A DNA stretch of 64,000 nucleotides from Flavobacterium nitratireducens (lineage in GTDB: Bacteria; Bacteroidota; Bacteroidia; Flavobacteriales; Flavobacteriaceae), in NCBI RefSeq assembly GCF_029625335.1, contig NZ_CP121111.1, positions 806,001 to 870,000 on the forward strand, read 5' to 3'. Made by a program: the position numbers and the translations under genes. The number at the start of each line of letters is the position of its first letter. Position 1 is the first letter of the stretch. Below the pieces are notes generated by a model. The model ran no database searches and had not been told where the DNA came from. It saw nothing but the letters and a program-made list of their open reading frames with translations. Below, in pieces: positions 8,110-15,552 of the stretch.

Positions 8110-8439
8110 ATGACTATGGAATATTTTGATTTACGATTTTCGGAGGAGGAAATTACCTCGATACATGATTTGGCGGCATGCAATTATTCGCCTGAGAAAA
8201 TTGCGCTTTATCTGGACGTGGATAAGAAGGCTTTTATGCGGTTGTGGTATGATCCTAAATCGGAAGTAAGAAAAGCCTATGAGCGCGGGAAATTGGTATC
8301 TGAATTCGTAATCAACAATAAACAAAAAGAACTGGCTGAAAAAGGAAATATTACTGCAGCGCAAATATTTCTAAAAGAGGCTGAAAAGAACAATATAAAC
8401 AACATTAGAAACCGAATCCTTTTTGGCGATGACTATTGA
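8110..8439 (+). CDS. Putative terminase small subunit or HTH DNA-binding protein
   Basis: A 109-residue protein with an N-terminal helix-turn-helix-like stretch (EEITSIHDLAACNYSPEKIALYL...) resembling the homeodomain-like fold of small terminases, then a basic helix (KAYERGKLVSEF) and a second helical segment. The position two genes before the large terminase supports a role in recognising packaging DNA. Translation may begin at 8110 or at the Met two codons later. It overlaps the next gene by 11 bases. Confidence 0.5.
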   Translation: MTMEYFDLRFSEEEITSIHDLAACNYSPEKIALYLDVDKKAFMRLWYDPKSEVRKAYERGKLVSEFVINNKQKELAEKGNITAAQIFLKEAEKNNINNIRNRILFGDDY

Positions 8440-8995
8440 TCAAGTTGACATCAAAGATATTTACGATTTCATGGAAAAAGGAAATCCTAACAATGCCCCT
8501 GAACATATTGTGGCTTATTTAGAGCTGCTGGATATGGTAAGGGGTATGTTTTTACGTATTGATAAGTTTGGGAGTAAAGAGGCTATCATTAAGCATTTGA
8601 TGGTTTCGCCTCAATACAAACTTTCGAGATATAAAGCTTCGCAGGTATGCGATGAAGCTCAGGAGTATTTTTATCGTGATTCGAAGATTTCCAAAGATGC
8701 CTGGCGTAATATCTATGCGGACAAAATTGACAAGATGATCAATTTTGCTATGCTGACAGTTAAAGATGTCAATGATGCGCAAAAAGTGGTGAAAATGTTG
8801 ATTGATGCCGGAGCACTCCGAGCTGTCAATGAACCGGACAAAGAGGAATTACCAAAAGAAATATTTCAGCAGCCGTTTGTGGTGTATACATGGGATACTG
8901 AAGCTTTGGATATGCCAAAGGTTAACCGTCAGAAATTGGCTGAAATGATTGATAAGTTCCCTGAACTGACCGAAAAAGAAAAAGATAAGAATTAA
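8429..8995 (+). CDS. Phage protein upstream of the terminase, possible packaging factor
   Basis: The likely start is ATG 8429, inside the end of the previous gene, giving 188 residues; a TTG two codons earlier is also in frame. The protein is helical and charged. A central region (SPQYKLSRYKASQVCDEAQEYF) looks like a DNA-binding or oligomerisation helix pair, and the C-terminus is Lys/Glu rich. It lies between the HTH gene and the large terminase. I do not recognise a named family. Confidence 0.5.
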   Translation: MTIDQVDIKDIYDFMEKGNPNNAPEHIVAYLELLDMVRGMFLRIDKFGSKEAIIKHLMVSPQYKLSRYKASQVCDEAQEYFYRDSKISKDAWRNIYADKIDKMINFAMLTVKDVNDAQKVVKMLIDAGALRAVNEPDKEELPKEIFQQPFVVYTWDTEALDMPKVNRQKLAEMIDKFPELTEKEKDKN

Positions 8996-9039
8996 ACAGG
9001 AATCTCTCATACCAGGATTTCCATTAAAAGTATTCCCAG

Positions 9040-9882
9040 ATGAGCAGGAGGACCCACGTAAGTCTTAACGATACCGATGTACAAGGCCGTTTTGCTTCTT
9101 GGCTTAAAACGGTCATTTTCCTGATTGCTCCCAAGCATTTGCGATTGATTGCTGGTCGTGCTACTGCAAAAACTGCGGATATCATTGCGGAACGTTCTCA
9201 AAACGTGATGTACGATATGCCTAAAAGCTATCAGGTTCTAGTTTCGGATACTTATACCAATTGTTTGAAAAACATTGTTCCTACCCTGCTGGAAGGATGG
9301 AACCGTAAAGGGTGGAAATACGGAATTCATTATGTGACTGACGAACGCCCTCCCTCCCACTTTATGCTTCCCTACAAACCTGTAGAAACTTACAAGCATA
9401 CAATTTCAATTTTCAATGGCTGTTTTGTCAACTTGGGGTCACTTGATCAACCAGGAGGATTAGCAGGTGGATCTTATCAGCATATGTATGGTGATGAAGC
9501 TCGCTTATTAAAACAGCAAAAACTTAAAAAACTGACTCCTGCTATTCGTGGTGAATATGTAATGTTTGGCCATTCGGTGTATTATCGTGGTACCACATTT
9601 ACTACGGATATGCCAAACATTATTGATGGTGATGATGATTGGATTATGCAGGATGAAAAGAACATGGATTTGGAACAGGTGAAACTGGCTCTTGAAGTGG
9701 GATTGGTGCTGAATGAAATAAAACGTGAAATTCTTTCGTACAAACAGGCAGGAGATTACAAAGCCATCGAAAGACTGCAAGGAAACTTGATGCGATGGAC
9801 GGAAAGATGGATTCGTGTTCGCAAGGATTTGACTGTTCTTTTATGTGGTTTCCTCATTTGTAAATGTGGATATCCTTACTGA
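9040..9882 (+). CDS. Terminase large subunit, ATPase piece (frameshifted)
   Basis: The N-terminal ATPase half of the packaging motor. A Walker A-like motif (AGRATAKT, about residues 38-45) and a Walker B (HMYGDEA, Asp-Glu, near 150) are visible. The frame runs into nonsense after VRKDLTV; the conserved text continues in the next frame as FFYVVSSFVNVDIL. The shift is near 9832-9842 and needs one base removed (or two added). The gene may begin a little upstream: the 45 bases before ATG 9040 encode plausible protein in another frame (IPGFPLKVFPDEQEDPRKS), hinting at a second break. Confidence 0.65.
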   Translation: MSRRTHVSLNDTDVQGRFASWLKTVIFLIAPKHLRLIAGRATAKTADIIAERSQNVMYDMPKSYQVLVSDTYTNCLKNIVPTLLEGWNRKGWKYGIHYVTDERPPSHFMLPYKPVETYKHTISIFNGCFVNLGSLDQPGGLAGGSYQHMYGDEARLLKQQKLKKLTPAIRGEYVMFGHSVYYRGTTFTTDMPNIIDGDDDWIMQDEKNMDLEQVKLALEVGLVLNEIKREILSYKQAGDYKAIERLQGNLMRWTERWIRVRKDLTVLLCGFLICKCGYPY

Positions 9883-10744
9883 AGGTTATTTTGCGGATAG
9901 TTTGAAAGCTCTGGGAATAGAAGAATTTAAGAGTGCCATCCTTTCGCTAAAAATCAATTTGAAGAAAGGGGAAAAATTCTACGGTAATCTTGGTGAGCAT
10001 CATTTTTATGATGATGGGATTCTGAATGATTACTATGACCGCTATCTTTTGACGGATGAAATTGAGGAAAGCAGTTTGGCATTGCGATATATCGACCACA
10101 ATGCGAAACTGGAAGGCGGTATGGACTTTGGTGATATGTGTAGTTTGATCACAGCGCAGCCACGAGGAAACTACTTATATTGCCTAAAAGAGTTCTATAC
10201 ATTGGCTCCGGAAAACGAAATCCAGATGGGGCAAAAGTTCCGTGAATTTTTCAAGCATCACAAAGTAAAGGTTTTGGATTTGTATTATGATCGTTCGGGA
10301 AATCAGAATTCGAAAACCAAACGTGACTGGGCAAATGCCGTGAAAAAAGCGATTGAATTTGAAAACGGGGTATCTACCGGATGGGTAGTAAACTTAATGT
10401 CCGAGAATCAGGCTACGATATACCAGGAGGAGGAATTCCAATTTGCCAAAGCGATGATGGGCGAAACGACAAAAGGGCTTTTGAAATTAAAAATTGATAA
10501 ATTCCAATGCAAGTGCCTTAAGAGTTCGCTTGAATTGACTAAAATAAAAGTAAAAAAAGATACCAAAACCGGTTCTGCTTCCATTCACAAGGATAAATCA
10601 TCGGAAAGTTTGCCTATCCTACTCCGCCCTATGTATTCTACGAACTTTTCGGATGCATTTAAGTATTTGATTTATCGCAGAGCATTGGTGGATTTGGTTA
10701 ACGATCATTCAAGTTATACGGGAATGGACCCGAGTGTGGTGTAG
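9845..10744 (+). CDS. Terminase large subunit, nuclease piece (frameshifted)
   Basis: The C-terminal half of the same protein. The RNase H-like nuclease domain is recognisable from GGMDFGDMCSLITAQ (first acidic residue, Asp) and from VLDLYYDRSGNQNSK (second Asp); a third acidic residue would lie near DFSDAFKYL-like text at the end (NFSDAFKYLIYR). The listed start (GTG 9845) is only where the frame becomes open and is not a true start. The two pieces together give about 565 residues, normal for a large terminase. Confidence 0.65.
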   Translation: MVSSFVNVDILTEGYFADSLKALGIEEFKSAILSLKINLKKGEKFYGNLGEHHFYDDGILNDYYDRYLLTDEIEESSLALRYIDHNAKLEGGMDFGDMCSLITAQPRGNYLYCLKEFYTLAPENEIQMGQKFREFFKHHKVKVLDLYYDRSGNQNSKTKRDWANAVKKAIEFENGVSTGWVVNLMSENQATIYQEEEFQFAKAMMGETTKGLLKLKIDKFQCKCLKSSLELTKIKVKKDTKTGSASIHKDKSSESLPILLRPMYSTNFSDAFKYLIYRRALVDLVNDHSSYTGMDPSVV

Positions 10745-10765
10745 TTGTTTAGAATGAAAATAAAT

Positions 10766-10829
10766 TATATCAAAAATGATATAATTTTATATAAATATTT
10801 TGCAATATATCAAAAATGATATATCTTTG
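10766..10829 (+). promoter_or_regulatory. Promoter with two copies of an 18-bp operator before the XRE gene pair
   Basis: Two identical palindromes, TATATCA-AAAA-TGATATA, lie at 10766-10783 and 10806-10823. A -33 TTG at 10800-10802 and a perfect -7 TATCTTTG at 10822-10829 (19 bases apart) bracket the second copy, so a repressor bound there would block polymerase. The likely ligand is the XRE protein encoded two genes downstream (autoregulation); that link is inference. Confidence 0.7.
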
Positions 10830-10886
10830 ACATATCAAAATAACAATTAGACGCTGGCGGCAACAGCAAAATACGGCAAAAAAAAT

Positions 10887-11159
10887 ATGAAAACTTTAAT
10901 TTTATTAGAAGCTACAACAGAAAGAAATGGAATTTTAGTAAAAAAAACTATCAATGATATCAATTCATGTGAGTTAAGAAAAATATCTATTTCAGGTAGA
11001 GACAACGGATATATTTCATCAGTTAACAAATCAGGTACGGTAATAGCTACTGGATTAAGTTGGAGAGGAAAAGTAGTTAATTCACCAATAGAAATGGGTG
11101 AAGTTTTTAAATTAGTAGAAAATAATTTTGATAAAATTTTAGAAATAATAAATGAGTAA
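10887..11159 (+). CDS. Small protein of unknown function, partner of the XRE regulator
   Basis: A 90-residue protein preceded by the operator-bearing promoter and overlapping the downstream regulator gene by 8 bases. The sequence looks alpha/beta (NSCELRKISISGRDNGY..., EVFKLVENNFDKILEIINE) with no membrane segment. The pairing of a small protein with an XRE-type regulator under a self-controlled promoter resembles toxin-antitoxin or superinfection-immunity modules. No toxin family is recognisable, so this is a context guess. Confidence 0.55.
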   Translation: MKTLILLEATTERNGILVKKTINDINSCELRKISISGRDNGYISSVNKSGTVIATGLSWRGKVVNSPIEMGEVFKLVENNFDKILEIINE

Positions 11160-11457
11160 ACAAAATAATCAAAACGAGCAATGGATGTTGCTCGTTTTAT
11201 TGCTAAAAGAAATTGCAGCTGATAAAAATTTAAGTCAGGAAGAAATAGCTGAAAAAGCAGGATTATTGCAATCCAATGTGAGTAGGTTCTTTTCTTTAAA
11301 GTATAAACCTAATTTAGATACATTCTTGAGTGTCGCTAAAGCTATTAAAGTAAATTTCTTTTTTGAAGATCAAGAATCAAAAACAGATTTAAATATTGTT
11401 TTTGAAAGAGCAATGGAACAACTCGGAAGAAGAATGGATAAATTGCCTAAAAATTAA
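11152..11457 (+). CDS. XRE-family helix-turn-helix regulator
   Basis: A 101-residue protein with a Cro/C1-type HTH at about residues 20-75: LSQEEIAEKAGLLQSNVSRFF is the recognition unit, followed by NLDTFLSVAKAIKV. The C-terminal 30 residues form a short charged tail, perhaps for dimerisation. It probably binds the TATATCA palindromes upstream of its own operon. It could be the prophage repressor, or the antitoxin-like partner of the preceding gene. Confidence 0.8.
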   Translation: MSKQNNQNEQWMLLVLLLKEIAADKNLSQEEIAEKAGLLQSNVSRFFSLKYKPNLDTFLSVAKAIKVNFFFEDQESKTDLNIVFERAMEQLGRRMDKLPKN

Positions 11458-11526
11458 CTTATAAGTGAATTTGAATTAGAAAAACGCTAGTTTTTAGCAA
11501 AAAGAAAAAATAAAAAGAAACGCAAC

Positions 11527-11551
11527 TCCGCCCGCTTGGGCGGATTTTTTT
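11527..11551 (+). terminator. Rho-independent terminator of the XRE operon
   Basis: A GC-rich perfect 7-bp stem (TCCGCCC / GGGCGGA, loop GCTT) and seven T, 69 bases after the regulator stop. Confidence 0.9.
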
Positions 11552-11560
11552 GTAAAAAGA

Positions 11561-11585
11561 AAAACGGCTTGAAATGAGCCGTTTT
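11561..11585 (-). terminator. Terminator of the minus-strand accessory operon
   Basis: AAAACGGCT / AGCCGTTTT with a 7-base loop. It overlaps the stop codon of the methyltransferase-like gene and is followed on the minus strand by a T-rich run. Confidence 0.75.
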
Positions 11586-12234
11586 AATCGTTATTGTAGT
11601 ATAAAATGGTGTAAGTCTTGTTTTTCCAAAATTCGTAGTTTGTGGCTAAGGAAAAGCGGGGTTTATCCATCATTAAAGAGTTATGACAGTGTATTTCTGC
11701 TCTGATTTCGTGAAAGCATAAATTTATAGCGGTCATTTTACAGCAAATCGGGTCAAGGTCTTGACAAACATAATAGTTTCCTTTGGTTATGTGGTTGGCT
11801 GCTAATACCATTCGACCACTACCCGAACAAGGCTCGTTTATGGTTTTACCAAAATCATTATCAATAACAAGTGAAGCCATCATATTACAAATGCTTTTAG
11901 GGGTGAAAAACTGCCCAAAATTGGATTTTTTGTAGTTTCCTGTTAAACATTCGTAATATTCCCCGAGAGGGTCGCACCAATCGCCGTTGGAGGTGTGAAC
12001 GCTATAAATTTTTACAAGTTCGGCAAACAGTCGGCAAAAACTGTCTAACTCTTTGCGGTTGTATTTTTTTATCGTTTCTAAATATAGGGGTTCTTGTGTT
12101 CCTCTGCCCATTGCGCAAATAATAACAGTTAGTAAATCATCAAAAACGCGGTTTAAGTCGTGGCGGTACTCAAAGCCAAAAAATAAGGAGTTAAATTCTT
12201 TTAACTCCTTTGGAACGTCTCTATTTTTTAACAT
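11584..12234 (-). CDS. N6-adenine methyltransferase-fold protein lacking the catalytic NPPY motif
   Basis: A class I SAM-dependent methyltransferase of the HsdM/N6_Mtase type: GQFFTPKSICNMM, then motif I NEPCSGSGRM (SAM binding), then DLDPICCKMTAINL. After motif III (HCHNSLMM) the protein ends within about 30 residues with no NPP[FY], so target-base catalysis is unlikely. I chose ATG 12234 because it lies 25 bases after the radC stop; the frame is open further upstream, into radC. It is about 216 residues, much shorter than HsdM. Such proteins accompany RadC-like genes on Bacteroidota mobile elements. Degenerate enzyme or regulator; function unknown. Confidence 0.65.
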   Translation of the reverse strand: MLKNRDVPKELKEFNSLFFGFEYRHDLNRVFDDLLTVIICAMGRGTQEPLYLETIKKYNRKELDSFCRLFAELVKIYSVHTSNGDWCDPLGEYYECLTGNYKKSNFGQFFTPKSICNMMASLVIDNDFGKTINEPCSGSGRMVLAANHITKGNYYVCQDLDPICCKMTAINLCFHEIRAEIHCHNSLMMDKPRFSLATNYEFWKNKTYTILYYNND

Positions 12235-12259
12235 CTGGGTTTTATTTTTTTGATTTGTT

Positions 12260-12712
12260 TTAAAAAATACCTTCGTCAACAAATGAAAAATAACTTTCAT
12301 CCGTTATGATTAAATGGTCTAATACTTTGATGTCAAGGAATTGCCCCGCCTCTTTTATTTTTCGGGTAATTGATTTATCGGCTTCGCTTGGGGTTAGGGT
12401 TCCGCTTGGGTGGTTGTGTGCGATTATAATTCCGGTAGCTAAAGATTTTAAAGCAGTTGTAAAAATCATTCTTACATCGATTATAGTTCCTGTCATTCCT
12501 CCGCTTGAAACTTTATAAAATCCTACTACTTTATTAGAATTATTAACGCAAAGCATAACAACCTCTTCGCACCAGTCGAAAGTATCTGCATTAAATACAC
12601 GTTTGAAAACTTCGTAAGCATCGCGCGAACTTGTGATTTTTACTAATTCGGATTTCTTTAAATTTTTATCGAAAGAAACTGCAATTTTTATTTCGGGTAT
12701 GTTGTAAGTCAT
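12260..12712 (-). CDS. radC: RadC-like JAB/MPN domain protein
   Basis: A 150-residue protein consisting of one JAB domain. The JAMM metal-binding signature is intact: HNHPSGTLTPSEAD, with an upstream Ser/Gly strand (KVSSGGMTGTIID). It lacks the N-terminal HhH region of chromosomal RadC, like the short versions common on Bacteroidota conjugative elements and phages. Despite the name, a DNA repair role is not established for this family. It lies between two small genes and the methyltransferase-like gene in a minus-strand operon. Confidence 0.85.
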   Translation of the reverse strand: MTYNIPEIKIAVSFDKNLKKSELVKITSSRDAYEVFKRVFNADTFDWCEEVVMLCVNNSNKVVGFYKVSSGGMTGTIIDVRMIFTTALKSLATGIIIAHNHPSGTLTPSEADKSITRKIKEAGQFLDIKVLDHLIITDESYFSFVDEGIF

Positions 12713-12723
12713 GGCTATAAATA

Positions 12724-12951
12724 TTAAAATAGGTATTCTGAATAATCGCTTTGTTGCGGTTGGTTCTCCTGGATAAACAACTCGGCTATTGCTTGGGCTT
12801 TGTTGAATGCTTTCTTTACCTGTGATTTGAAATATTTATAATCTGAATAATTGAAAAGGAAAGAATATCCTTTTTCGTGTAGTAAGGCTTTTACTTGCTC
12901 GGACAATTTAAAAGATGTACTTTTGTGGCTGTTAGATTGTATTTGCGTCAT
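12724..12951 (-). CDS. Small accessory-island protein, 75 residues
   Basis: A short helical protein without membrane segment, Ser/Lys-rich at the start (SHKSTSFKLSEQVKALLHEKGYSF...) and Gln-rich at the end. It ends 11 bases before the radC start and shares its operon. I do not recognise a family. Genes of this size often accompany RadC-like genes on Bacteroidota mobile elements. Confidence 0.55.
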   Translation of the reverse strand: MTQIQSNSHKSTSFKLSEQVKALLHEKGYSFLFNYSDYKYFKSQVKKAFNKAQAIAELFIQENQPQQSDYSEYLF

Positions 12952-13024
12952 GGCTTATATAATTTAAGTGATTTAAACCCTCCGATACTTCGACCTATCA
13001 GAGGGTTTTTTAATTTATTTGGGC

Positions 13025-13453
13025 TTATATTTCGAAGTTCAAAACCTCGTTTTCAGAATCTGCAAGTAAAATATTAAGTTCGTCCTGCATTGTTTTTAAA
13101 ACTTTCTCAATTACGTTTGAGTTTCTGATTTCCATTTTAAAACCTGCTTGATTTTCAAGGCTTATTCTTGCGGTCATTTTGTCGTTTCCTGCGATGAATA
13201 ATTTTAAATCGTTGTCTTTTTCTTTTAAAACGTTGTATCTTTCAGAGAGTGCTTTAAATTGCTCAATTCTTTTAATGCGTTCTTCGGCTGTTGGTGGTAA
13301 CTTAGAAGCAAATTTTTGAATGTTTGCAAATTCGGCTGTTTCTTTGCTTTCTTCGGTAGGTTTTACCGCTTGTGCTAAGGGTAATAATTTTGGGCTTTGG
13401 TTTACTCCGTTGCTCTTTACCTCTTTTTCTTTTTGTACTTTTTGCGTGTTCAT
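13025..13453 (-). CDS. First gene of the minus-strand accessory operon, unknown function
   Basis: A 142-residue protein. The N-terminal 40 residues are disordered and Lys/Glu-rich; the rest is mainly coiled coil (ERIKRIEQFKALSERYNVLKEKDNDLKLF) followed by a short beta region (GNDKMTARISLENQAGFKMEI). A 73-base gap with a small hairpin separates it from the next gene. Its promoter carries an 18-bp palindrome shared with the small HTH gene at 18259. Function unknown. Confidence 0.6.
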   Translation of the reverse strand: MNTQKVQKEKEVKSNGVNQSPKLLPLAQAVKPTEESKETAEFANIQKFASKLPPTAEERIKRIEQFKALSERYNVLKEKDNDLKLFIAGNDKMTARISLENQAGFKMEIRNSNVIEKVLKTMQDELNILLADSENEVLNFEI

Positions 13454-13482
13454 AATCTTATATTTAAGTGATTTTCAATACT

Positions 13483-13513
13483 TAAAGATACAAAATTCCG
13501 TATAAATACGGAA
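13483..13513 (-). promoter_or_regulatory. Promoter and operator of the minus-strand accessory operon
   Basis: On the minus strand a -7 box TATCTTTA (13490-13483) lies 30 bases before the start codon at 13453. Just upstream is a perfect palindrome TTCCGTAT-AA-ATACGGAA (13496-13513), in the spacer where a repressor would block polymerase. The same palindrome, with a different centre, occurs at 18229-18246. Confidence 0.6.
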
Positions 13514-13829
13514 AAATTAGAACAGCTAAAAACAGTTTTTTATACTAAAAAAAGAAATTTAGAACAATTATAAATAGTAAAATTTACCTTTAAAAAAGGA
13601 AGAAAAAAGCATAGTTACAAAAAAACAAAAAAAACACAAGTAACTGAAAACAAACAAACTAACCCCAATAAAAAAGGGTGGTTTGTTGTTTGAATGACTC
13701 GAAAGACCGTCCCGCTCAAAATCGTTTTTCTCTTTACCTCTTACCTCTTTTTTTAGAGATATGAGCGAGCGAGCCGACCGCCGCCCACCAATTATCACTG
13801 CGAAGCATACCTAACCCCTTGTTATTGTT
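13514..13829. other. Non-coding gap between accessory island and portal unit
   Basis: About 316 bases between divergent units. The left part is A-rich, the right part contains a short GC-rich stretch (GAGCGAGCGAGCCGACCGCCGCCC). A 76-codon frame on the minus strand is low-complexity and has no plausible start context, so I do not call it. No hairpin terminator is evident. The gap ends at phage promoter 4. Confidence 0.5.
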
Positions 13830-13867
13830 CATGTCACACCAATATTACTATGGTAATAGTACTATTG
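13830..13867 (+). promoter_or_regulatory. Putative phage promoter 4 (TATGTCACA type)
   Basis: CATGTCACA at 13830-13838 (one mismatch to the box) and TACTATTG at 13860-13867, again at offset 30. It lies 26 bases before the gene at 13893, which opens the portal unit. Confidence 0.6.
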
Positions 13868-13892
13868 TAGTACATAAATAATAGGTAATTAC

Positions 13893-14171
13893 ATGGCACA
13901 AACCATCAAGCTTTACACAGCATTAAAGAAGATGAGGGAAATGACAGAAAAAGGTATTCCTTTCTCATTCTCTTTCATGTCTTATAATGCTAGCAATGGT
14001 ACATCTGATGGGATTAAGCAGGTTACTAAAGCGCAATTGAGAGTTGGGTACAAGGATAACCAAAGCTTAAAAGCCAGTGTCCTGATAGGATATGTCAATG
14101 CAAAGGAGGGTAATAGATGGTTTTACCTACCACTATTATTAAGTTTCAACGGATATAAAGTAATTCCATAA
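13893..14171 (+). CDS. Small phage protein, first gene of the portal unit
   Basis: A 92-residue soluble protein, probably alpha/beta (QTIKLYTALKKMREM..., QLRVGYKDNQSLKASVLIGYVN). It is 5 bases upstream of the portal gene and immediately follows phage promoter 4. It may be a head-tail connector or packaging accessory. No family is recognised. Confidence 0.55.
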   Translation: MAQTIKLYTALKKMREMTEKGIPFSFSFMSYNASNGTSDGIKQVTKAQLRVGYKDNQSLKASVLIGYVNAKEGNRWFYLPLLLSFNGYKVIP

Positions 14172-14176
14172 TAGCT

Positions 14177-15550
14177 ATGAACATAGAATATATTGGCAGA
14201 GATGCTATTGTAGATGCGCCAGACGTTGCGTTCACATACCAAGTTAGCGAAACCCCTCGTGATTTCTATAAATTCAAAGGTGATAGTAATAACCTTGATT
14301 GGGATAGTCATTCAAGTTTTATTGGTGATTACTTGGTGCATCCTTATGGGAACAATAACGATTTGCCTGATATCATTAAGAACACTGTTCAAACAAACTA
14401 CATTGCACCAGGTATAATGAAAAAGAAAACCCAATTGATTTGGGGTTTAGGTCCGCAATTATATACTGAAGATATTCAAGATAATTTATTAAAGCGTACT
14501 TGGGTAAAGGATGCCGAAGTAATGGCTTGGCTTCGCTCATGGAATTACGAGGAATACTTATTAAGAGCTTGTACAGATTTCCAAAACATAGAAGGAGTAT
14601 TCTCGCGATATGAATTAAACAGAGGTGCAAGAATTGGAGATAAAGCATCAATAGCCAGTATCAAACATTTGTATCCGGACAGAACAAGATTAGCAACTCT
14701 TAAGAGTTACAATTCAAGAGAGGCAACTCATGCTCTTGTATCTGACAGGTCTTTCACTAAATCACATAATCAATCTGAGTACAAAGTATATCCTCTATTT
14801 GATTTCCTTAATCCATTTGCTAATGCAAATTCTGTACTGTATTCCAATATGTACAGCTTTTGCACGGACTACTATACTGTTCCTGATTTATACGGTTCCT
14901 TAGAATGGTTGAATAGGTCAACATCAGTTCCTTTAATCTTTAAAGCCTTATCAAAAAACTCGATTAACTTAAAATATCATATTGTTTCCCCTCAAAAATA
15001 TTGGGATAATAAACGAAAAGAAATTCAGGAAAATTGCACTAAATCAGGACAAGTCTATAAGGAGAAAATGCTTTTGGAATACCAAGCAGAATTCTTAAAA
15101 AAGATTTCTGTTGTGTTATCAGGAGAGGAAAATACAGGTAAGTATTTACACACCACAAAAGAATTCACAGTTGAGGGAACTAACCTGCTAGAACATGGTT
15201 GGGAAATTAAAGTAATCGACCAAAACATCAAAGATTTTGTTGAAGCTCAGATAAAAATTTCAGAGCGTGCCGATCATGCATTATCATCAGGATTGAATTT
15301 ACATTCCGCTTTAGGAAATGTATCTGAAACAGGTAAAAATGATTCAGGTTCTGAACAAATCTATGCACTTAAAACATTCTTGCAAACTGGGATTGATATT
15401 CCTGAAATGATAATTATGAAAGCTATTAATTATGCTCTTAGTATCAATTTTCCAAATAAAGAACTCAAACTTGGGTTTTACCATGTAAATCCAGAAAAAG
15501 AACAAAACATTGCTCCAAAAGACCGTTTAATCAATCAAGCTGCAAATTAA
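14177..15550 (+). CDS. Putative phage portal protein
   Basis: A 457-residue protein of the size of Bacteroidota phage portals. Portal-like traits: an N-terminal region facing the capsid (HPYGNNNDLPDIIKNTV...), Trp/Tyr-rich core (LIWGLGPQLYTED; EVMAWLRSWNYEEYLL), a long C-terminal helical part (IKDFVEAQIKISERADHALSSG) and a tail of the type found after the stem (GSEQIYALKTFLQTGIDIPEMIIMKAINYAL). It lies first among connector-sized genes and the terminase is upstream. Portal is the best candidate, but homology is not certain by eye. Confidence 0.6.
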   Translation: MNIEYIGRDAIVDAPDVAFTYQVSETPRDFYKFKGDSNNLDWDSHSSFIGDYLVHPYGNNNDLPDIIKNTVQTNYIAPGIMKKKTQLIWGLGPQLYTEDIQDNLLKRTWVKDAEVMAWLRSWNYEEYLLRACTDFQNIEGVFSRYELNRGARIGDKASIASIKHLYPDRTRLATLKSYNSREATHALVSDRSFTKSHNQSEYKVYPLFDFLNPFANANSVLYSNMYSFCTDYYTVPDLYGSLEWLNRSTSVPLIFKALSKNSINLKYHIVSPQKYWDNKRKEIQENCTKSGQVYKEKMLLEYQAEFLKKISVVLSGEENTGKYLHTTKEFTVEGTNLLEHGWEIKVIDQNIKDFVEAQIKISERADHALSSGLNLHSALGNVSETGKNDSGSEQIYALKTFLQTGIDIPEMIIMKAINYALSINFPNKELKLGFYHVNPEKEQNIAPKDRLINQAAN

Positions 15551-15552
15551 TT

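Noticed and set aside
10744..10890. Possible CRISPR-like direct repeat near 10766
   Set aside because: Only two copies of a palindrome with a promoter between them; this is an operator arrangement.
13568..13798. A 76-codon open frame on the minus strand
   Set aside because: Low-complexity Phe/Lys-rich text, no promoter or coupling to a neighbour. Best read as non-coding AT-rich sequence.
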